A DNA stretch of 64,000 nucleotides from assembly GCA_033002965.1 (NCBI GenBank), contig JAURVB010009667.1:1-64000 (forward strand). Reading direction: 5' to 3'. Source of the stretch: Piper betle (lineage: Eukaryota > Streptophyta > Magnoliopsida > Piperales > Piperaceae). The position numbers and the translations under genes were made by a program. The notes under the pieces are model-generated. The model worked only from the letters and a program-made list of their open reading frames with translations. It was not told the DNA's origin and searched no databases. Below are positions 1 through 11,308 of the stretch, one piece after another. How positions within the stretch are numbered: the stretch's first letter is position 1; each line of letters opens with the position of its first letter.

Positions 1-562
1 ATGTAACCCATTGTCACACTCGAAATACTAAAGATCTCGGTATACCAACAAAGGTGGCTGATTGTTGTTCCATGGAAAATGAAGAGTCTCAAAGCTTCTC
101 TATAAATTGAGCTTCATTTGCCTTATTTTGAAAACAAGACAAGTAGAGAAAACATGACAAGAAAGACAAGAGGAGAGAAAAAAGAGAGAGATAGATAAGA
201 GGTATAGAGATAAAAAGAGAGAAAAATATTATTCACAAGTTTAATCTTATACGGAATATTGAGAGAGAAAAATCGTTTAATCTTATACAGAATGTTGAGA
301 GAGAAAAATCTTGTAATCTCAATAGTATAGGTTGAGTGAGTAATCTTCTTATACATCTCTATATGTTAAATGATTGTTATCTTTGGTTGAAGTAATAAAT
401 TGTTCGTTGTTGTCCCATGGTTTTTGACTCTCGATAGAATGAGGGTTTTACACATTAAATATCTGCTCTTTTAGTTTGTTTTATTTTATTTCTCAAGCAT
501 TATTTTTCTAAAATCTTGTGTTCGCTGTTGTTGATCTCCGACTTAGGGGATTTTTCTCAACA
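1..562 (+). repeat. LTR (5' end cut off by window edge), same family as the 12287-18498 element
   Basis: This stretch matches the LTRs at 12287-12818 and 17958-18498 along its length. Shared marks are the 'cccattgtcacactc' start region, the 'tttttccatgg'-like block, the purine-rich 'gacaag/gagaga' tract and the end 'tttttctcaaca'. The LTR ends in CA at 562. The first ~35 bases of the family are missing because the window starts inside it. It could be a solo LTR or the LTR of an element lying to the left. The following bases (ctagctttac) do not look like a primer-binding site, so a 3' LTR or solo LTR is more likely. It has no coding capacity. Confidence 0.8.
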
Positions 563-746
563 CTAGCTTTACAAAGAGACTGACTAAAGGTGATATGTAT
601 GCATCAGCATGAATGGAACCAATATAATAGACACAAACAAGATTCTTCCTCATTGGAAAAATTATACAAGTGATGTAATGAAGATTTCATTTCACATATT
701 AGCAAAAACTTGAAGTCTGAAATTACATGAATACTTATCTTTTAAA

Positions 747-787
<41 letters not shown>

Positions 788-2335
788 GCCAAATTGGTGC
801 TTAAATCCAGGGGAATTTTGAAATTGATTTATTTTTGTGATTTGTAAAACTTTATCCCTAACAAGTAATAACATTGTCTTTAATAATTGGTCTTGGAAAA
901 CAATTAAGAATATCATTTTTAACAGTTGTTATAGAAAATGATTATATGTAAAATCTTGCAGCTAATATTGGAGGGAAGACACATAATAAGTGGTGTTAGC
1001 ACCTACTTCTTACTAAACTTCAAAACTGTCATTTAGTGACTTTTAATGAGTTATGCTTTGGTGATAACTATGGGTCTTACAATTATCTTAACTATACGAC
1101 CTTGGAGGAGATTATCACTTATTATTATAAAGAGAGAAATAAGCAAAACTTTGTCATAGCTTATAATCATTAATTACCAAAGTTGATATGAAGAGTTGAA
1201 ATCTTAATTGATCATCATTTGGCTTTAAATTTTGAGAATGCAAATTTTATAATCTAACTAGGCATGCTCCTAATTACAGCTGTTCATATAAAATAGTAGT
1301 TGAAGATGAGAGCCTAAATTCAAAACCAAAAAAAAATTACATCAGAGAAATTTTTTTATAAAAACATGAAACAAAACGACTTCAAAAAATTTAGGTAAGA
1401 AAGTAAAAAAGTTGTGAATAAGTAATATATTTAAGCTTTTCATATAAATAGGCGATATTTTATTAAAAACAATCTCCATTTGATTCAAAGCTTTTTAATT
1501 TATGAAGTTTAATTCTCAAATAATAATTTCTTTTATATATAACTTAAATTAATGATGAATTTTATGTTAAAAAAATTTTTAGTCTAATATTGTAAACAAT
1601 ATTCGTGAGGTCAAAGTCTTTTCTTATGTTTTCTTTCAAAACAATTAATCTTTTCCCCTCATGGTATTCGATCAGATTCCAGACAACAAGTGATGAATGA
1701 GATCAGTCCTGTGACAATCTTTAAGTCTGGGATACCGTTAATATATACAACACACATCAACTTTATTATATCCATTCCACTTTTTTTCCAACTATGATAG
1801 ATCTGGCTGACATCAATTGTCACTTAGGCTTTATAACTTAATAATGTCATTTTTTTGAATTAAAAATAATTCTAACCAAGTTGAAAATTTATAAGGAATG
1901 CAACCGATTTTTTTGGTTTAGTAGGTGTTTGATTAATACACTTATGAGAGAGTGTGTGATATAAAAATAAAATTATTACAAGTATTAAAACTGTTTTCAA
2001 AAAGAAAAAGTAAGGTGAGTAGGTGTTTGATTATTACAAGCTGCACATCTAATTTAAACCTTTAGTGGGTCATGTATAAAATGATATTTATATATATTAA
2101 AAATAGAATATATGACAATATTTTGCCTTTCTTGACGTCATTATGACCTACTTTTAGATTTTAAAAAATGCACAAGTTAATATATACTTTGAAATTAATT
2201 TTTATTATATTATTTTGGTAATTAAGATGAATGAGTTTAAAATATTAGATTAAGCTAAAAACTTATAATTATTTTTATAATTTATTTTTTTATTTATCTA
2301 TGTGCATTTTGAATGGTAAGACTCAACAAATTACT
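563..2335. other. AT-rich intergenic DNA, no gene seen
   Basis: No reading frame here looks like a known protein. The region is AT-rich with a perfect AAT-type microsatellite at 748-785 and short AT-rich runs. No tRNA or transposon end was recognised. Confidence 0.6.
748..785. repeat. (AAT)n microsatellite
   Basis: About twelve uninterrupted copies of a trinucleotide. On the minus strand this encodes a run of Tyr in a spurious reading frame. Confidence 0.95.
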
Positions 2336-2760
2336 CCAAATAAAAAATATAGGTCGTATAAGCTATATATACATATGTAATGGTTATATATAGACATAGG
2401 TAGTGGTTGCATATATTGACATAATGAAATTATAAGTATATTTAGTTTATTTTAGCAATTTTATCTATTTATTTTGTTAAATATAATTAATTAATTAATT
2501 TTGAACATGAAATTAATGCAAGATCCTAATTTATGATCAAGTATCACGTGTATAAATTGGGATCGTTATAAATACCAACCACCATTTCCAAAATGGGTCA
2601 GAATTGCTTGAAGGGGCATATTCCGGAGTTTGAAGGAAGGATGAAGTATCCATCTGCCAATGGGAAATTTGATTTGTCTTACAACAATTATTACATAGAG
2701 AGGATGACAATAATCGTCAAAGACCTTGAGTTTGAGTATAGCCGTGTCCTTTATCTTGTT
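2336..2760 (+). pseudogene. Receptor-like protein (LRR-RLP) fragment, copy A, with upstream flank
   Basis: Bases 2593-2750 encode a short piece typical of the region before the last LRRs of plant receptor-like proteins: 'GHIPEFEG', then 'FDLSYNNYYIERMTIIVK'. The same sequence with its upstream flank recurs at about 47601-48042, so this is half of a duplicated segment. Compared with that copy, a 24-bp stretch just after the ATG-like position (near 2595) is missing. Homology stops at about 2760, before the conserved LRRs. The frame then runs into AT-rich DNA and ends at 2826. RLPs are membrane pattern receptors, but this fragment has no complete LRR domain, membrane anchor or signal peptide. 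It is a relic. Confidence 0.75.
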
Positions 2761-3091
2761 TGTATTTTAATATTAAATATAATTCTTCAATTATATGTAT
2801 TTAAATTGATACACATGCTCATTTAAGATGACACGTGTAATGACTTTAATATGAATATTAGAATTGTGGTCCATATAATACTTAAAAATCATATCAAGTA
2901 GATATGGCTAATGTTTCTTTACCATACATACGTGGTAAACATATACGAAGCTAGATCTTAGATAATCTTTTAACAATAGAAATAGATCTTAAACTATCTT
3001 TAAATATTTGTTAAGTATGTCAACCTATCATATCAAGCCATTTGCTAATCGCTCATTCTTCATTATAAGTTGACACTTATCAAAATTCTTT

Positions 3092-3136
<45 letters not shown>

Positions 3137-3289
3137 TTATTTATTTATGATGATGTGTTGAGGGTAAAGTCATATTATGAATAATGTTAATGATTTATTG
3201 ACTGATTAATTAATTTTGATTTTTTACATTTTATTTATTTTTTAATATGCATAATTATTAATAATTAGACTTATAGTTATTTTTAAGTT
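2761..3289. other. AT-rich intergenic DNA with (AT)n at 3099-3132
   Basis: No gene or element end was recognised. It holds a dinucleotide AT microsatellite (3099-3132) and runs up to the target site of the copia element. Confidence 0.6.
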
Positions 3290-3294
3290 GTTTT

Positions 3295-3777
3295 TGTTGG
3301 ACGTAAATATATACATGAATTTAGAATTGTATCATGTGATGTTATTTAAGGTTGGCCTAAATTCAATTGATCTATTAATGTTAAGTATTTATGGGCTATA
3401 AATAAAGGTGTGGAATTCAATGTATAGATATCATTTTCGTAATTTCTGTTTTATATTGGGTCAACTTGAAATTATAAAACTAAGCCTATAAATAAGGAGG
3501 TTATGATCCTTGAATTCATATGTAGTTTTCGTTCTTGCATCTCATCGTTCAGAAATTTTGGTTTTGAAAACTAGTATTAAATTTGGAAGATTATAATCCT
3601 AAAAAGAGAAATCAATTTTCTTTTATAGATTCAGGTACCCTTCCGCTATCTAATTTTATTTACTTGATGATTTAATATGAAGAAGAATAAAGTTTTATAT
3701 TGATTGGTTTTATCATCTGTAGAATTTGGTTAAACTTAAAATTTTGTTATTAACTTTAAGTTTTTAAAGTTCCAATA
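3295..3777 (+). repeat. 5' LTR of copia 1
   Basis: Begins TGTTGGAC and aligns end to end with 10570-11051. The right end has decayed (CAATA instead of TAACA). It is followed directly by a primer-binding-site-like sequence. Confidence 0.92.
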
Positions 3778-3794
3778 AGTAGCATCTGAGCCAA
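3778..3794 (+). promoter_or_regulatory. Primer-binding site relic (initiator Met tRNA type)
   Basis: The bases after the LTR, 'agtagcatctgagcc', resemble the plant copia site TGGTATCAGAGC with a few mutations. Its position right after the 5' LTR supports the call. Confidence 0.65.
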
Positions 3795-4569
3795 ATTTAT
3801 TTTAGATCATTAAGGATTACTTTTATTTGTGTTTAATTATGGATTCATATTCAGAAAAAAGATAAGGTCTTCAACTCATTGGGAGTTTCCCAAAATTTAG
3901 TACTAATTATTATCTTTCGGATATTTATTGTCAAATTAAGGTCCTTTTTTGATAAAATATCAAGTGAGGAAAATAAAGTAATAAAAAGGTTATAATTTCA
4001 AAATTTTCTAAATAAAGATACTTTTATAACCTTTTTTAGTTTTACATTATTTGAGATTATTAAATTCAAAATTATTGTTCAGTTATGATTAATATTTTAA
4101 AATTTATTAAGGACAATAATATGCTGGCAAAGTAGCCTCTTTTGTGAAAATTAATTTATTTTTTTAATATTAAGACCGTTGTGGGTATTTAATTCATGTA
4201 AATATTAATAGGCCCAAAGAAAGGTTAATATTTAATAGAATTTTATATTCATTTGTGATAATAAATATAGGATAATTATTAAGGTTTCATGCTGACAAAG
4301 GAAGGTTTATTATTTAACATGATTTATTGCCCATATTTAATTACTACATTTATATTCATTTTTTATAATAAATATGGGATAATTATCAAGCTTCCATGTA
4401 AATAATAAATCGACCCAAAGAAAGGTTTATTATTTGATATGATTTATTATCAATATTTGATTATTGCATTAAGAGTACCACTTACAAATTAATATTTCTG
4501 TCTAAAGACTTAATATTATTGTTATGCTAGGTATCTATTGATGAGATTAACCATTATTTGAATTATTAA

Positions 4570-5220
4570 TCTTATTATAGGCATGTTGTTTTATTCTATG
4601 GATTCAGTGAATCAATCTGCTTATATAATTTATGCCAACATCAATGTAGTTTTAATGCATAAAGATAATTTTAAGGATTATAAAGAGAACGTGATAATCG
4701 TTCTCGACTGCATGATCTTGACCTTGCGTTAAGGATTGAACAACCTACTTCTCTTACGGATAAAAATTCCATTAAGGAAAAACAAGACATTGAGAAGTGG
4801 GAACGTTTAAATCGCATAAGTCTTATGATTTTGAAAAGCATTATATAAAAAAACGATAAAGCCGAAACAAGTACGTTTTTGTCGAAGTTGATTTCAATAA
4901 AGTTTAAAGGCAAAATAAGCATAAGAGAGTACATCCTGGAAATGTCAAATATCGCTTCAAAACTAAAAGCACTAAGGTTAGAGCTATCTAAAGATTTGCT
5001 CATGCATTTAGTTTTAATTTATCTTCCGGTACAATTCAGTCAATTCAAGGTCAGTTATAACTGCCAAAGGGACAAATGAACTCTTAATGAGCTCATTTCT
5101 TATTGTGTGCAAGAAGAAGAAAAAGGTTGAAGCAAGAACAAACTGAAAGTGATCACTTGGCTAATAACTATCGGGACAAAAATAAGAAGAAAATTAGGCT
5201 TCTTGCTATTTCTTTTGTAG
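4570..5220 (+). pseudogene. copia 1 gag (UBN2-like) remnant
   Basis: The plus strand reads as a copia gag: 'ENVIIVLDCMDLDLALR', 'KWERLNRISLMILKSI', then 'STFLSKLISIKFKGKISIREYILEMSNIASKLKAL' (4879 on), then 'TLNELISYCVQEEE'. The stretch between 'LKSI' and 'NDKAETS' (near 4847) is shorter than in copia gag proteins I know and holds a stop, which suggests an internal deletion. Several frameshifts and stops are present. The original product would coat the element RNA in virus-like particles. Confidence 0.8.
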
Positions 5221-5633
5221 TAAACCTAAATATATGAAGAATGAGTGTACTAAGTATCACGCTTGGCGTGTAAAGAAAGGTTCATTTCTTAATTTTATTT
5301 GTTCTAAGGTTAATTTAGCTTTAGTACCAATACACACTTGGTGGCTAGATTTGGGTGTTACTACTCACATAAAGTGTGTCAATGCACGGTTGCTTAAATT
5401 GCCGAAAGCTAGATGATGCTGAAAGATTCATCTATGTGGGTGATGGCAAATCAGTTATAATTGAAGCAATAGGGATTATTAGATTATTATTGAAGACAAA
5501 ATATTATTTTGATTTGAAAGAGACATATGTAGTATCGTGTTTTAGACAGAATTTGGTTTCTATTTCTATATTGGACAAATCTAGTTACTCTTGTTTATTT
5601 AGAAATAATAAGTTTAGTCTTTTTCTAAATTGA
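5190..5633 (+). pseudogene. copia 1 zinc knuckle and protease remnant
   Basis: A degenerate CCHC knuckle lies near 5200-5255: two cysteines spaced C-x3-C, then Tyr where His is expected, then Cys. It is followed by 'WWLDLGVTTHIK' (near 5338), which is the aspartic-protease active site with Leu in place of the Ser of D-S-G. The rest ('YVGDGKS', 'LKETYVVSCFRQNLVSIS') matches the usual copia stretch between protease and integrase. There are frame changes at about 5400 and 5630. Confidence 0.75.
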
Positions 5634-5654
5634 AATATTGTAGGCACAAGTTCC

Positions 5655-6453
5655 TTGTCTTTTTATCATAATATTTATTTACTTGATACTATTGTATCTT
5701 TCAATGAAACTTTGTATGTAGGTTTAAGTGGTACAAAAATAAAATTAACTAATGAGAATTCTGTTTTACCCTGGTATAAGCATTTAGGACACATTTCTAA
5801 ACAAGGAATTGAACGACTTATGTCAAATGGAAATCTTGACTCTCTTAATTTATTAGATCTTCAAGTTTGTACTGAGTGCATTAAGGGAAAACAAACAAAT
5901 ATAAGGAGACTAGGTGCCAAAAAATCTTCAAGCATCTTAGAACTAATACATATTGACATTTGTGGGCCATTTTCTACGGCTTCTTTGAATGGTCAACAAT
6001 ATGTTATTACGTTCATAGAGGATTATTCTAGTTATGGTTGCCTTTATCTCATTCATGAGAAGTCTTAATCATTGGACGCATTTAAGGCATATAAGGCTGA
6101 AGTTGACAACCAACTTGACAAAACTATTAAGGCTACCAAATCTGATCATGGTGGTGAATACCATGGTAGATATAATGGATCAGGTGTACAATGTCCAAGA
6201 CCATTTGCCATACCTGATTCACTCTGGGTTGAGGTGCTAAAGATAGCAGCATATCTTCTTAATAGAGTACCCAGAAAGGTAACAGTTAAGACCACTTATA
6301 AATTATGGACTGGAAAATGACGCAATATTAAGCATTTATGCATTTGGGGTTGTCCAGCTAAGGCAAGGCCTTATAGGCCAAATGAAAGGAAACTGGACTC
6401 AAGAACAGTTAGCAGCTATTTTGTTGGGTACTCTAAAAGGTCTAGAGTGTATA
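5655..6453 (+). pseudogene. copia 1 integrase remnant (5' part)
   Basis: The zinc-binding HHCC region is visible ('WYKHLGHIS', 'CTECIKGKQ'), as are the first catalytic Asp ('HIDICGPF') and the second ('SDHGGEY', frame from 6072). Bases near 6205 join 'PRPFA' directly to 'IPDSLW'. The segment that should carry the catalytic Glu (GVAE motif) is therefore deleted. The frame stops at 6320, then 'IWGCPAKARPYRPNE...SYFVGYSKRSRVY' runs in another frame into the solo LTR at 6454. The rest of this domain resumes at 8269. Confidence 0.85.
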
Positions 6454-8263
6454 TGTAACACCCCAAGTCCGGTTTATGGTTGGAACCGAACTGGTCACTG
6501 GTCCCGATTAGGTCAGCTAACCTGAACCCAACTCCCACGGATCTACTCTCGGTGCATGGATGAATGCAAACAACAAAAATAAACATAATATGCTACTACA
6601 TGGATGGCAATCACATTCAATTCAATCACATCAAAACATTCTCGACATTTGGGTTTCGACCCACTTATTTATTCTATTCACATTTCACTTTTATCATTTG
6701 ACTGGCACATTAATATTTATTTCAAATCATAATAACATTATCCATTTCTACTTACCACAATCTTCATCATAAGTATTTTCATTGTTCATAATTACATAAC
6801 GACACAATTAAAACAGTCAAAACAAATATTCAATCAGCACATGTGCGTGTGTGCAAAAGACATCATTGCTCCTCCATCTAAGCTGGCTCATCCTACTCAT
6901 GATCATCACCTACATATATTATAAAAACACATTAGTAACAAGTGTTACTGGTCCAAAAATATAACTAATATCAAACTGGCTATGAGAGCAAACTCTCATA
7001 TGAAAGAAAACATCGTGAAATCTTTGAAGGGAATGTACTGAGCTGAAATTATCTTTTACTAAACTAATCTGATGTTGTTGATGCCTATCTCAGCATTTTC
7101 TCATTTCATTTTCTGGTCCCTTGGGACTACTGTCATATCCTAAGCATTTTTTCTTACTTCCATACCCACTCACGTAGCATGGTTGTCAATATTTCCAGCT
7201 TACGACTGGCACATACCACTTGCGTAGCATGGTTGTTGGCGGCTTCAACTGGCACATGTCACTAGTATAACATGGTTGTCAGGATTCCTGGCTTACAACT
7301 GGCACATGCTACTCGCGTAGCATGGTTGTCAACGGCTTCAACTGGCACATGCCACTTGCATAGCATGATTATCGGGATTCTCGACTTACAACTGGCACAT
7401 GCTACTTGTGTAGTATGGTTGTCAGCAACTTTGACTGGCACATGCCACTTGCATAGCATGGTTGTCGGGATTCCCAGCTTACGACTGGCACATGCTACTT
7501 ACGTAGCATGTTTGTTGGCGGCTTCGACTACCACATACTGCTTGCGTAACATGGTTGTAGGTATTTCCGGCTTACGACTGGCACATGCTCACTTGCGTAG
7601 TACGGTTATCGAAAAATGTGAAAACTACATATATATATATATATATATCTTGGTAGGGATTTATATAATAGGCCTGAAGGCAACTTGTGGTGGATCTTGT
7701 TTTTGAAAGCATGCTCGATCGATCTCATCCTCGAGAGTTATTAATCCAGAGGATTGATCGATTAAATAACTTGGGTTAAGTGGGATCCAATAAAACACCA
7801 CTCAAATCGTCCTACAATCTCTAAAAATAAATCACAATAGAATAGAGCAATAAATTAGGGGCGAGTCCTAAACAGACCTGGTAGAAGCTCTGAGTGTGTC
7901 TTAGCGTCTAAACAGTGAGCTCCTACTTCGTACTTATTCATCAGTCATGCGGTGACGACGACAAGGTTGTGGCTAGCTTGAGTGAGGATCATAGGGAAAA
8001 GAGAAGGAAGAAATAGAAGAAGAAAGTTGGGTGAGAAGGATGGTGGTGGCTAAATGATGACAATGTTAGAAGTCTGGAATATATACATGTCAGGGGAAGA
8101 AAATGAGTGGTCAGTGAGAAAAATGAATGGTTAGTTGAGAAAAATGAATGGTTAGTGAGAAAAAGAATGGTCATCTTGTAATTAAAACTTAACTCGACTA
8201 AGAATAATGGTCGAACCGACCGGTTTAGATTAAAAAACCCTGATTCGAATTATAGGTTTTATA
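6454..8263 (-). mobile_element. Solo LTR, family A (gypsy/chromovirus type), nested in copia 1
   Basis: The 1810-bp sequence starts TGTAACACCCC on the plus strand and ends GGTTTTATA (CA decayed to TA). It is flanked by a perfect 5-bp duplication, GTATA, at 6449-6453 and 8264-8268. The copia integrase reading resumes on the other side. Related LTRs lie at 27476, 33531, 35122, 51231 and 55157. The orientation is given as minus because the gypsy element at 27476-34591 has its genes on the minus strand with the same LTR end facing left. A solo LTR of this kind is the usual product of recombination between two LTRs. Confidence 0.9.
7160..7612. repeat. Higher-order minisatellite, 93-bp dimer of 50- and 43-bp units
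   Basis: Two related monomers alternate. One of about 50 bp ends with 'ggcttacga'; one of about 43 bp ends with 'ggcttcaa'. Both start 'ctggcacatg' and contain 'gtagcatggttgt'. About four and a half dimers are visible. Since 93 is a multiple of three, open frames run through the array on both strands. Other copies of this LTR family in the window lack the array. Confidence 0.9.
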
Positions 8264-8268
8264 GTATA

Positions 8269-9640
8269 AGTTTTATGATCCCACATAAGGTCATTCTTTG
8301 ATACTAAAAAATGCCCAGTTTTTGAGGATGTTGAGTTTGGAGGGGGGAAATTAAGTTAGAGACTTTATCATTGAAGAAGAATTTGTTTCTTTTCCCATGA
8401 TTGTTCTTGACAATAATCAAGATCATATTTTTTATGTTGTTCAAGAAATAATATCAGAATTAGAAGATAATATCGAGATTCTCCCTAATTACGATCATTA
8501 AGTTATACGTGAAGAGGAAAATCAATAGCCTCAAGAGCAAATGCTATTGAGGAGATCCACAAGAGAAAGGAGAAATTCAATTTTAGATGATTATATCATC
8601 TTTCTCAAAGAACATGAGGATAACATTGGAATTATGGAAGATGATCCAATCAACTTTCATTCGGCCATGAAGAGTTCTAATTCTCAAAAGTGGATTAATG
8701 TCATGAATGAAGAGATGAAGTCCACGAAAGATAATGATGTTTGGGATCTTGTTCCATTGCCTGAAGGAGTGAAACCTATTGATTGTCAATGGCTATTTAA
8801 AACCAAAAAAGGATTCGAATGGTAATGTCGAAAGATATAAAGCTTGTCTTGTTGTGAAAGGATATACTCAGAAGGTAAGCATCGATTATAATGAGACTTT
8901 CTCTCCAGTTTCATCGAAAGACTCATTCAAAATAATTATGGCATTAGTGGCACATTTTAATTTTGAGTTACATTAGATGGATGTAAAGACTATGTTTCTA
9001 AATGGTGACATTGATGAAACAATTTATATGGTGCAACTAGAAAATTTTGTATCGGGAGATTCAAAGAATATAGTTTACAAATTAAACAAATCCATTTATG
9101 GACTTAAGCAGGCTTCTCGTCAATGGTATTACAAATTTCATCCAAGTTATTCTCTCGTTCGGTTTTGTGATAAATATTATGGATGATTGTATATACCATA
9201 GGTTTAGTGGGAGTAAGTATATTTTTCTGGTTTTATATGTTGATGATATATTGCTTGCTAGTAATGATATAAGCTTCTTGCACGACACCAAGAGATTTTT
9301 GTAAAAGGAATTTGAAATGAAAGATCTTGGAAATGCGTCTTTTGTATTAGGAATTCGAATACATCAGGATCACTCTCGATGTATACTCGGATTATCACAA
9401 AAGACCTATATAGAAAAAGTGTTTCAGATATTTGGCATGCAGTGTTGTAAACCAAGAGGTACCTATATTTCTAAAGGAGACAAATTCAGTCTAAATCAAT
9501 GTCCTAAAAATGACACGGAAGAAAAGAAATGCAAAAGATTCTCTATGTTTCAGCAATGGGAAGTCTTATGTATGCTCAAGTATGTATGCATCCAAATATT
9601 GCGTATATTGTTGGAATGTTGGGTAGATATTTAAGTAATC
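8269..9640 (+). pseudogene. copia 1 integrase C-terminus and reverse transcriptase remnant
   Basis: After the solo LTR the plus strand shows 'LRRSTRERRN' (8541 on), then the start of reverse transcriptase ('WINVMNEEMKS', 'NDVWDLVPLPEGVKPI'). A frameshift follows at about 8815. Then come 'RYKACLVVKGYTQK' and 'DYNETFSPVS', a stop at 8974, 'MDVKTMFLNGDIDETIYM' and 'SIYGLKQASRQWY'. A different frame carries the catalytic YVDD at 9236-9247. Then 'MKDLGNASFVLGIRI' runs from 9317. All the hallmark copia RT blocks are there, but they are spread over at least five frames. Confidence 0.88.
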
Positions 9641-10200
9641 CGGGATTGGATCATTGGAATGTAGCCAATAAAGTCATGTGGTATCTTTAGAGAACAAAAT
9701 ATTACATGCTTACATATCGAAAGTCAGATCAACTTGAGATCATTGGGTATTCTGATTCTAATTTTGCTGGATGTCAAGATAGTTGTCAATCCACTTCTGG
9801 TTATGTCTACCTGCTTAGTGGAGGAGCTATTTCTTGGAAGAGTGCCAAGCAGACACTATAGCTTCTTCCACCATGATAGCCGAATTCATAGCTTGTTATG
9901 AGGCATCTAATCAGGGAATATGGTTGCGGAATTTTGTCACAGGGCTGCACATTATTAATAATATTGAAAGACCACTTAAGTTATTTTGTGACAATCAGTT
10001 TGCAGTATCATATTCAAATAACAACAGGAGCTCATAGAGATCAAGTTCCTTGTTGTGCAAAAAGAGTTTAGAGTGATAAAGTTTCGATAAAGTCTTTATA
10101 GAGCATATTGGGACAAACTCCATGGTTGCGGATCCTCTTACTAAAAGTTTACCGCCCAAGGTCTTTCATGAGCATGTTGCTCATATGGGTGTTGTATCAT
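9641..10200 (+). pseudogene. copia 1 RNase H remnant
   Basis: Motifs in order: 'IIGYSDSNFAGC' (around 9740), 'STSGYVYLLSGGAISW', 'AEFIACYEASNQGIWLRNF' (9876 on) and 'LFCDNQFAV', then the tail 'FHEHVAHMGVV'. Stops and frame changes are present. The domain would degrade the RNA strand during reverse transcription. Confidence 0.85.
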
Positions 10201-10569
10201 TTAATGATATGCTACTTTAGTGGGAGTTAATTTTATTGCGGTATTTGGTTTATGTTTCACTCCTTCACTCTATTTTGGTGATCGCATAAAGTTGGACCAG
10301 TTGAAAATAGGCATGTTCAGATTAAATTACATGTACTTTTTATGCTACACATCCACACTTGATCTATGTCATTTAATTATGTTGATGTATGTGACCTTGG
10401 ATGGGTTTAGTTACGATAAATGTAACGAAAATCGCATTGATCCTATATTAACATTGATTAATGGACGAGATTGTTATTTTGGAATAATAGCATATGTTAA
10501 TTTGGAGCTCATAAGGTTATATACAATTATCTTTGTGTATATATATAGTCCAAGTAGGAAATTTTTGAA
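10201..10569 (+). other. copia 1 untranslated region and polypurine tract
   Basis: Non-coding spacer between the RNase H stop and the 3' LTR. A 134-codon frame here has no recognisable motif and runs into the LTR, so it is taken as chance. The last bases (near 10550-10568, 'ccaagtaggaaat') are a purine-rich tract of the usual copia kind just before TGTTGG. Confidence 0.7.
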
Positions 10570-11051
10570 TGTTGGACATAAATATATACATGAATATGGA
10601 ATTGTATCATATGTTGGTATTTAAAGTTGTTCCAAATTCAATTGATCTATTAAAGTTAAGTATTTATGGGCCATAAATAAATGTGTGGAATTCAATGTGT
10701 AGATACTATTTTCATAATTTTCCTTTTATTATGGTCAAATTGAAATTATGAAACTAAAACTATAAATAAAGAAGTTATGATCCCTGAATTCATATGTAGT
10801 TTTAATTCTAGCATCCCATTGTCCATAAACTTTTGTTTTGAAAACTAGTATTAAATTTGGAAGATCATAGTCCTAAAAAGAAAAGAATCAATTTTCTTTT
10901 ATGGATTCAGGTACGCTTCCGCTATATAATTTTATTTACTTGATGATTTGATATGAAAAAGAATAAAGGTTTATATTAATGGTTTTATCATCTGTAGAAT
11001 TTGGTTAAACTTAAAGTTTTGTTATTAATTTTAAGTTACTAAGGTTCTAAC
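10570..11051 (+). repeat. 3' LTR of copia 1
   Basis: Starts TGTTGGAC, ends TTCTAACA, aligns with 3295-3777, and is followed by the GTTTT duplication. Confidence 0.93.
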
Positions 11052-11308
11052 AGTTTTATGTAAAAATTAAATTATATTAGTTAAATTAAGATGACCAGGG
11101 CTAAACCATCGTTAAAAAACCCACTTCTTTGGTACTTCAACGATGCAAAAAGAAGGATATCTAGATTGATTATTTGTTCTGCACTATTAAAGTGACGATA
11201 AATAGGATTGTTTCTTTGGATTATCTTACTCAAACTGTTCAATAAAAGAATACTTTTGAGATGGCCCAAACTTCACTAAATATTCTTTCAGTTTACCACT
11301 GTAGTTTC

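Larger units (their letters stand above)
3295..11051 (+). mobile_element. Ty1/copia LTR retrotransposon 1 (degenerate, with nested solo LTR)
   Basis: Two LTRs of about 480 bp start with TGTTGGAC (3295 and 10570). They are flanked by a perfect 5-bp target-site duplication, GTTTT, at 3290-3294 and 11052-11056. The 3' LTR ends TTCTAACA; the 5' LTR ends TTCCAATA. Between them on the plus strand, in the copia order gag, protease, integrase, reverse transcriptase, RNase H, lie many-times-broken frames. The element is interrupted in integrase by a solo LTR (6454-8263). Stops, frameshifts and internal deletions mean it cannot be autonomous. The two LTRs differ at scattered positions, so the insertion is not very young. 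Confidence 0.95.

Noticed and set aside
4671..5003. Minus-strand 110-codon frame
   Set aside because: Shadow of the plus-strand gag, which has clear family motifs.
7160..7612. CRISPR-like array
   Set aside because: Units are contiguous and diverged with no unique spacers; it is a minisatellite in a plant LTR.
10220..10624. 134-codon frame between copia 1 RNase H and its 3' LTR
   Set aside because: No motif, and it crosses the polypurine tract and enters the LTR, so it is untranslated element sequence.
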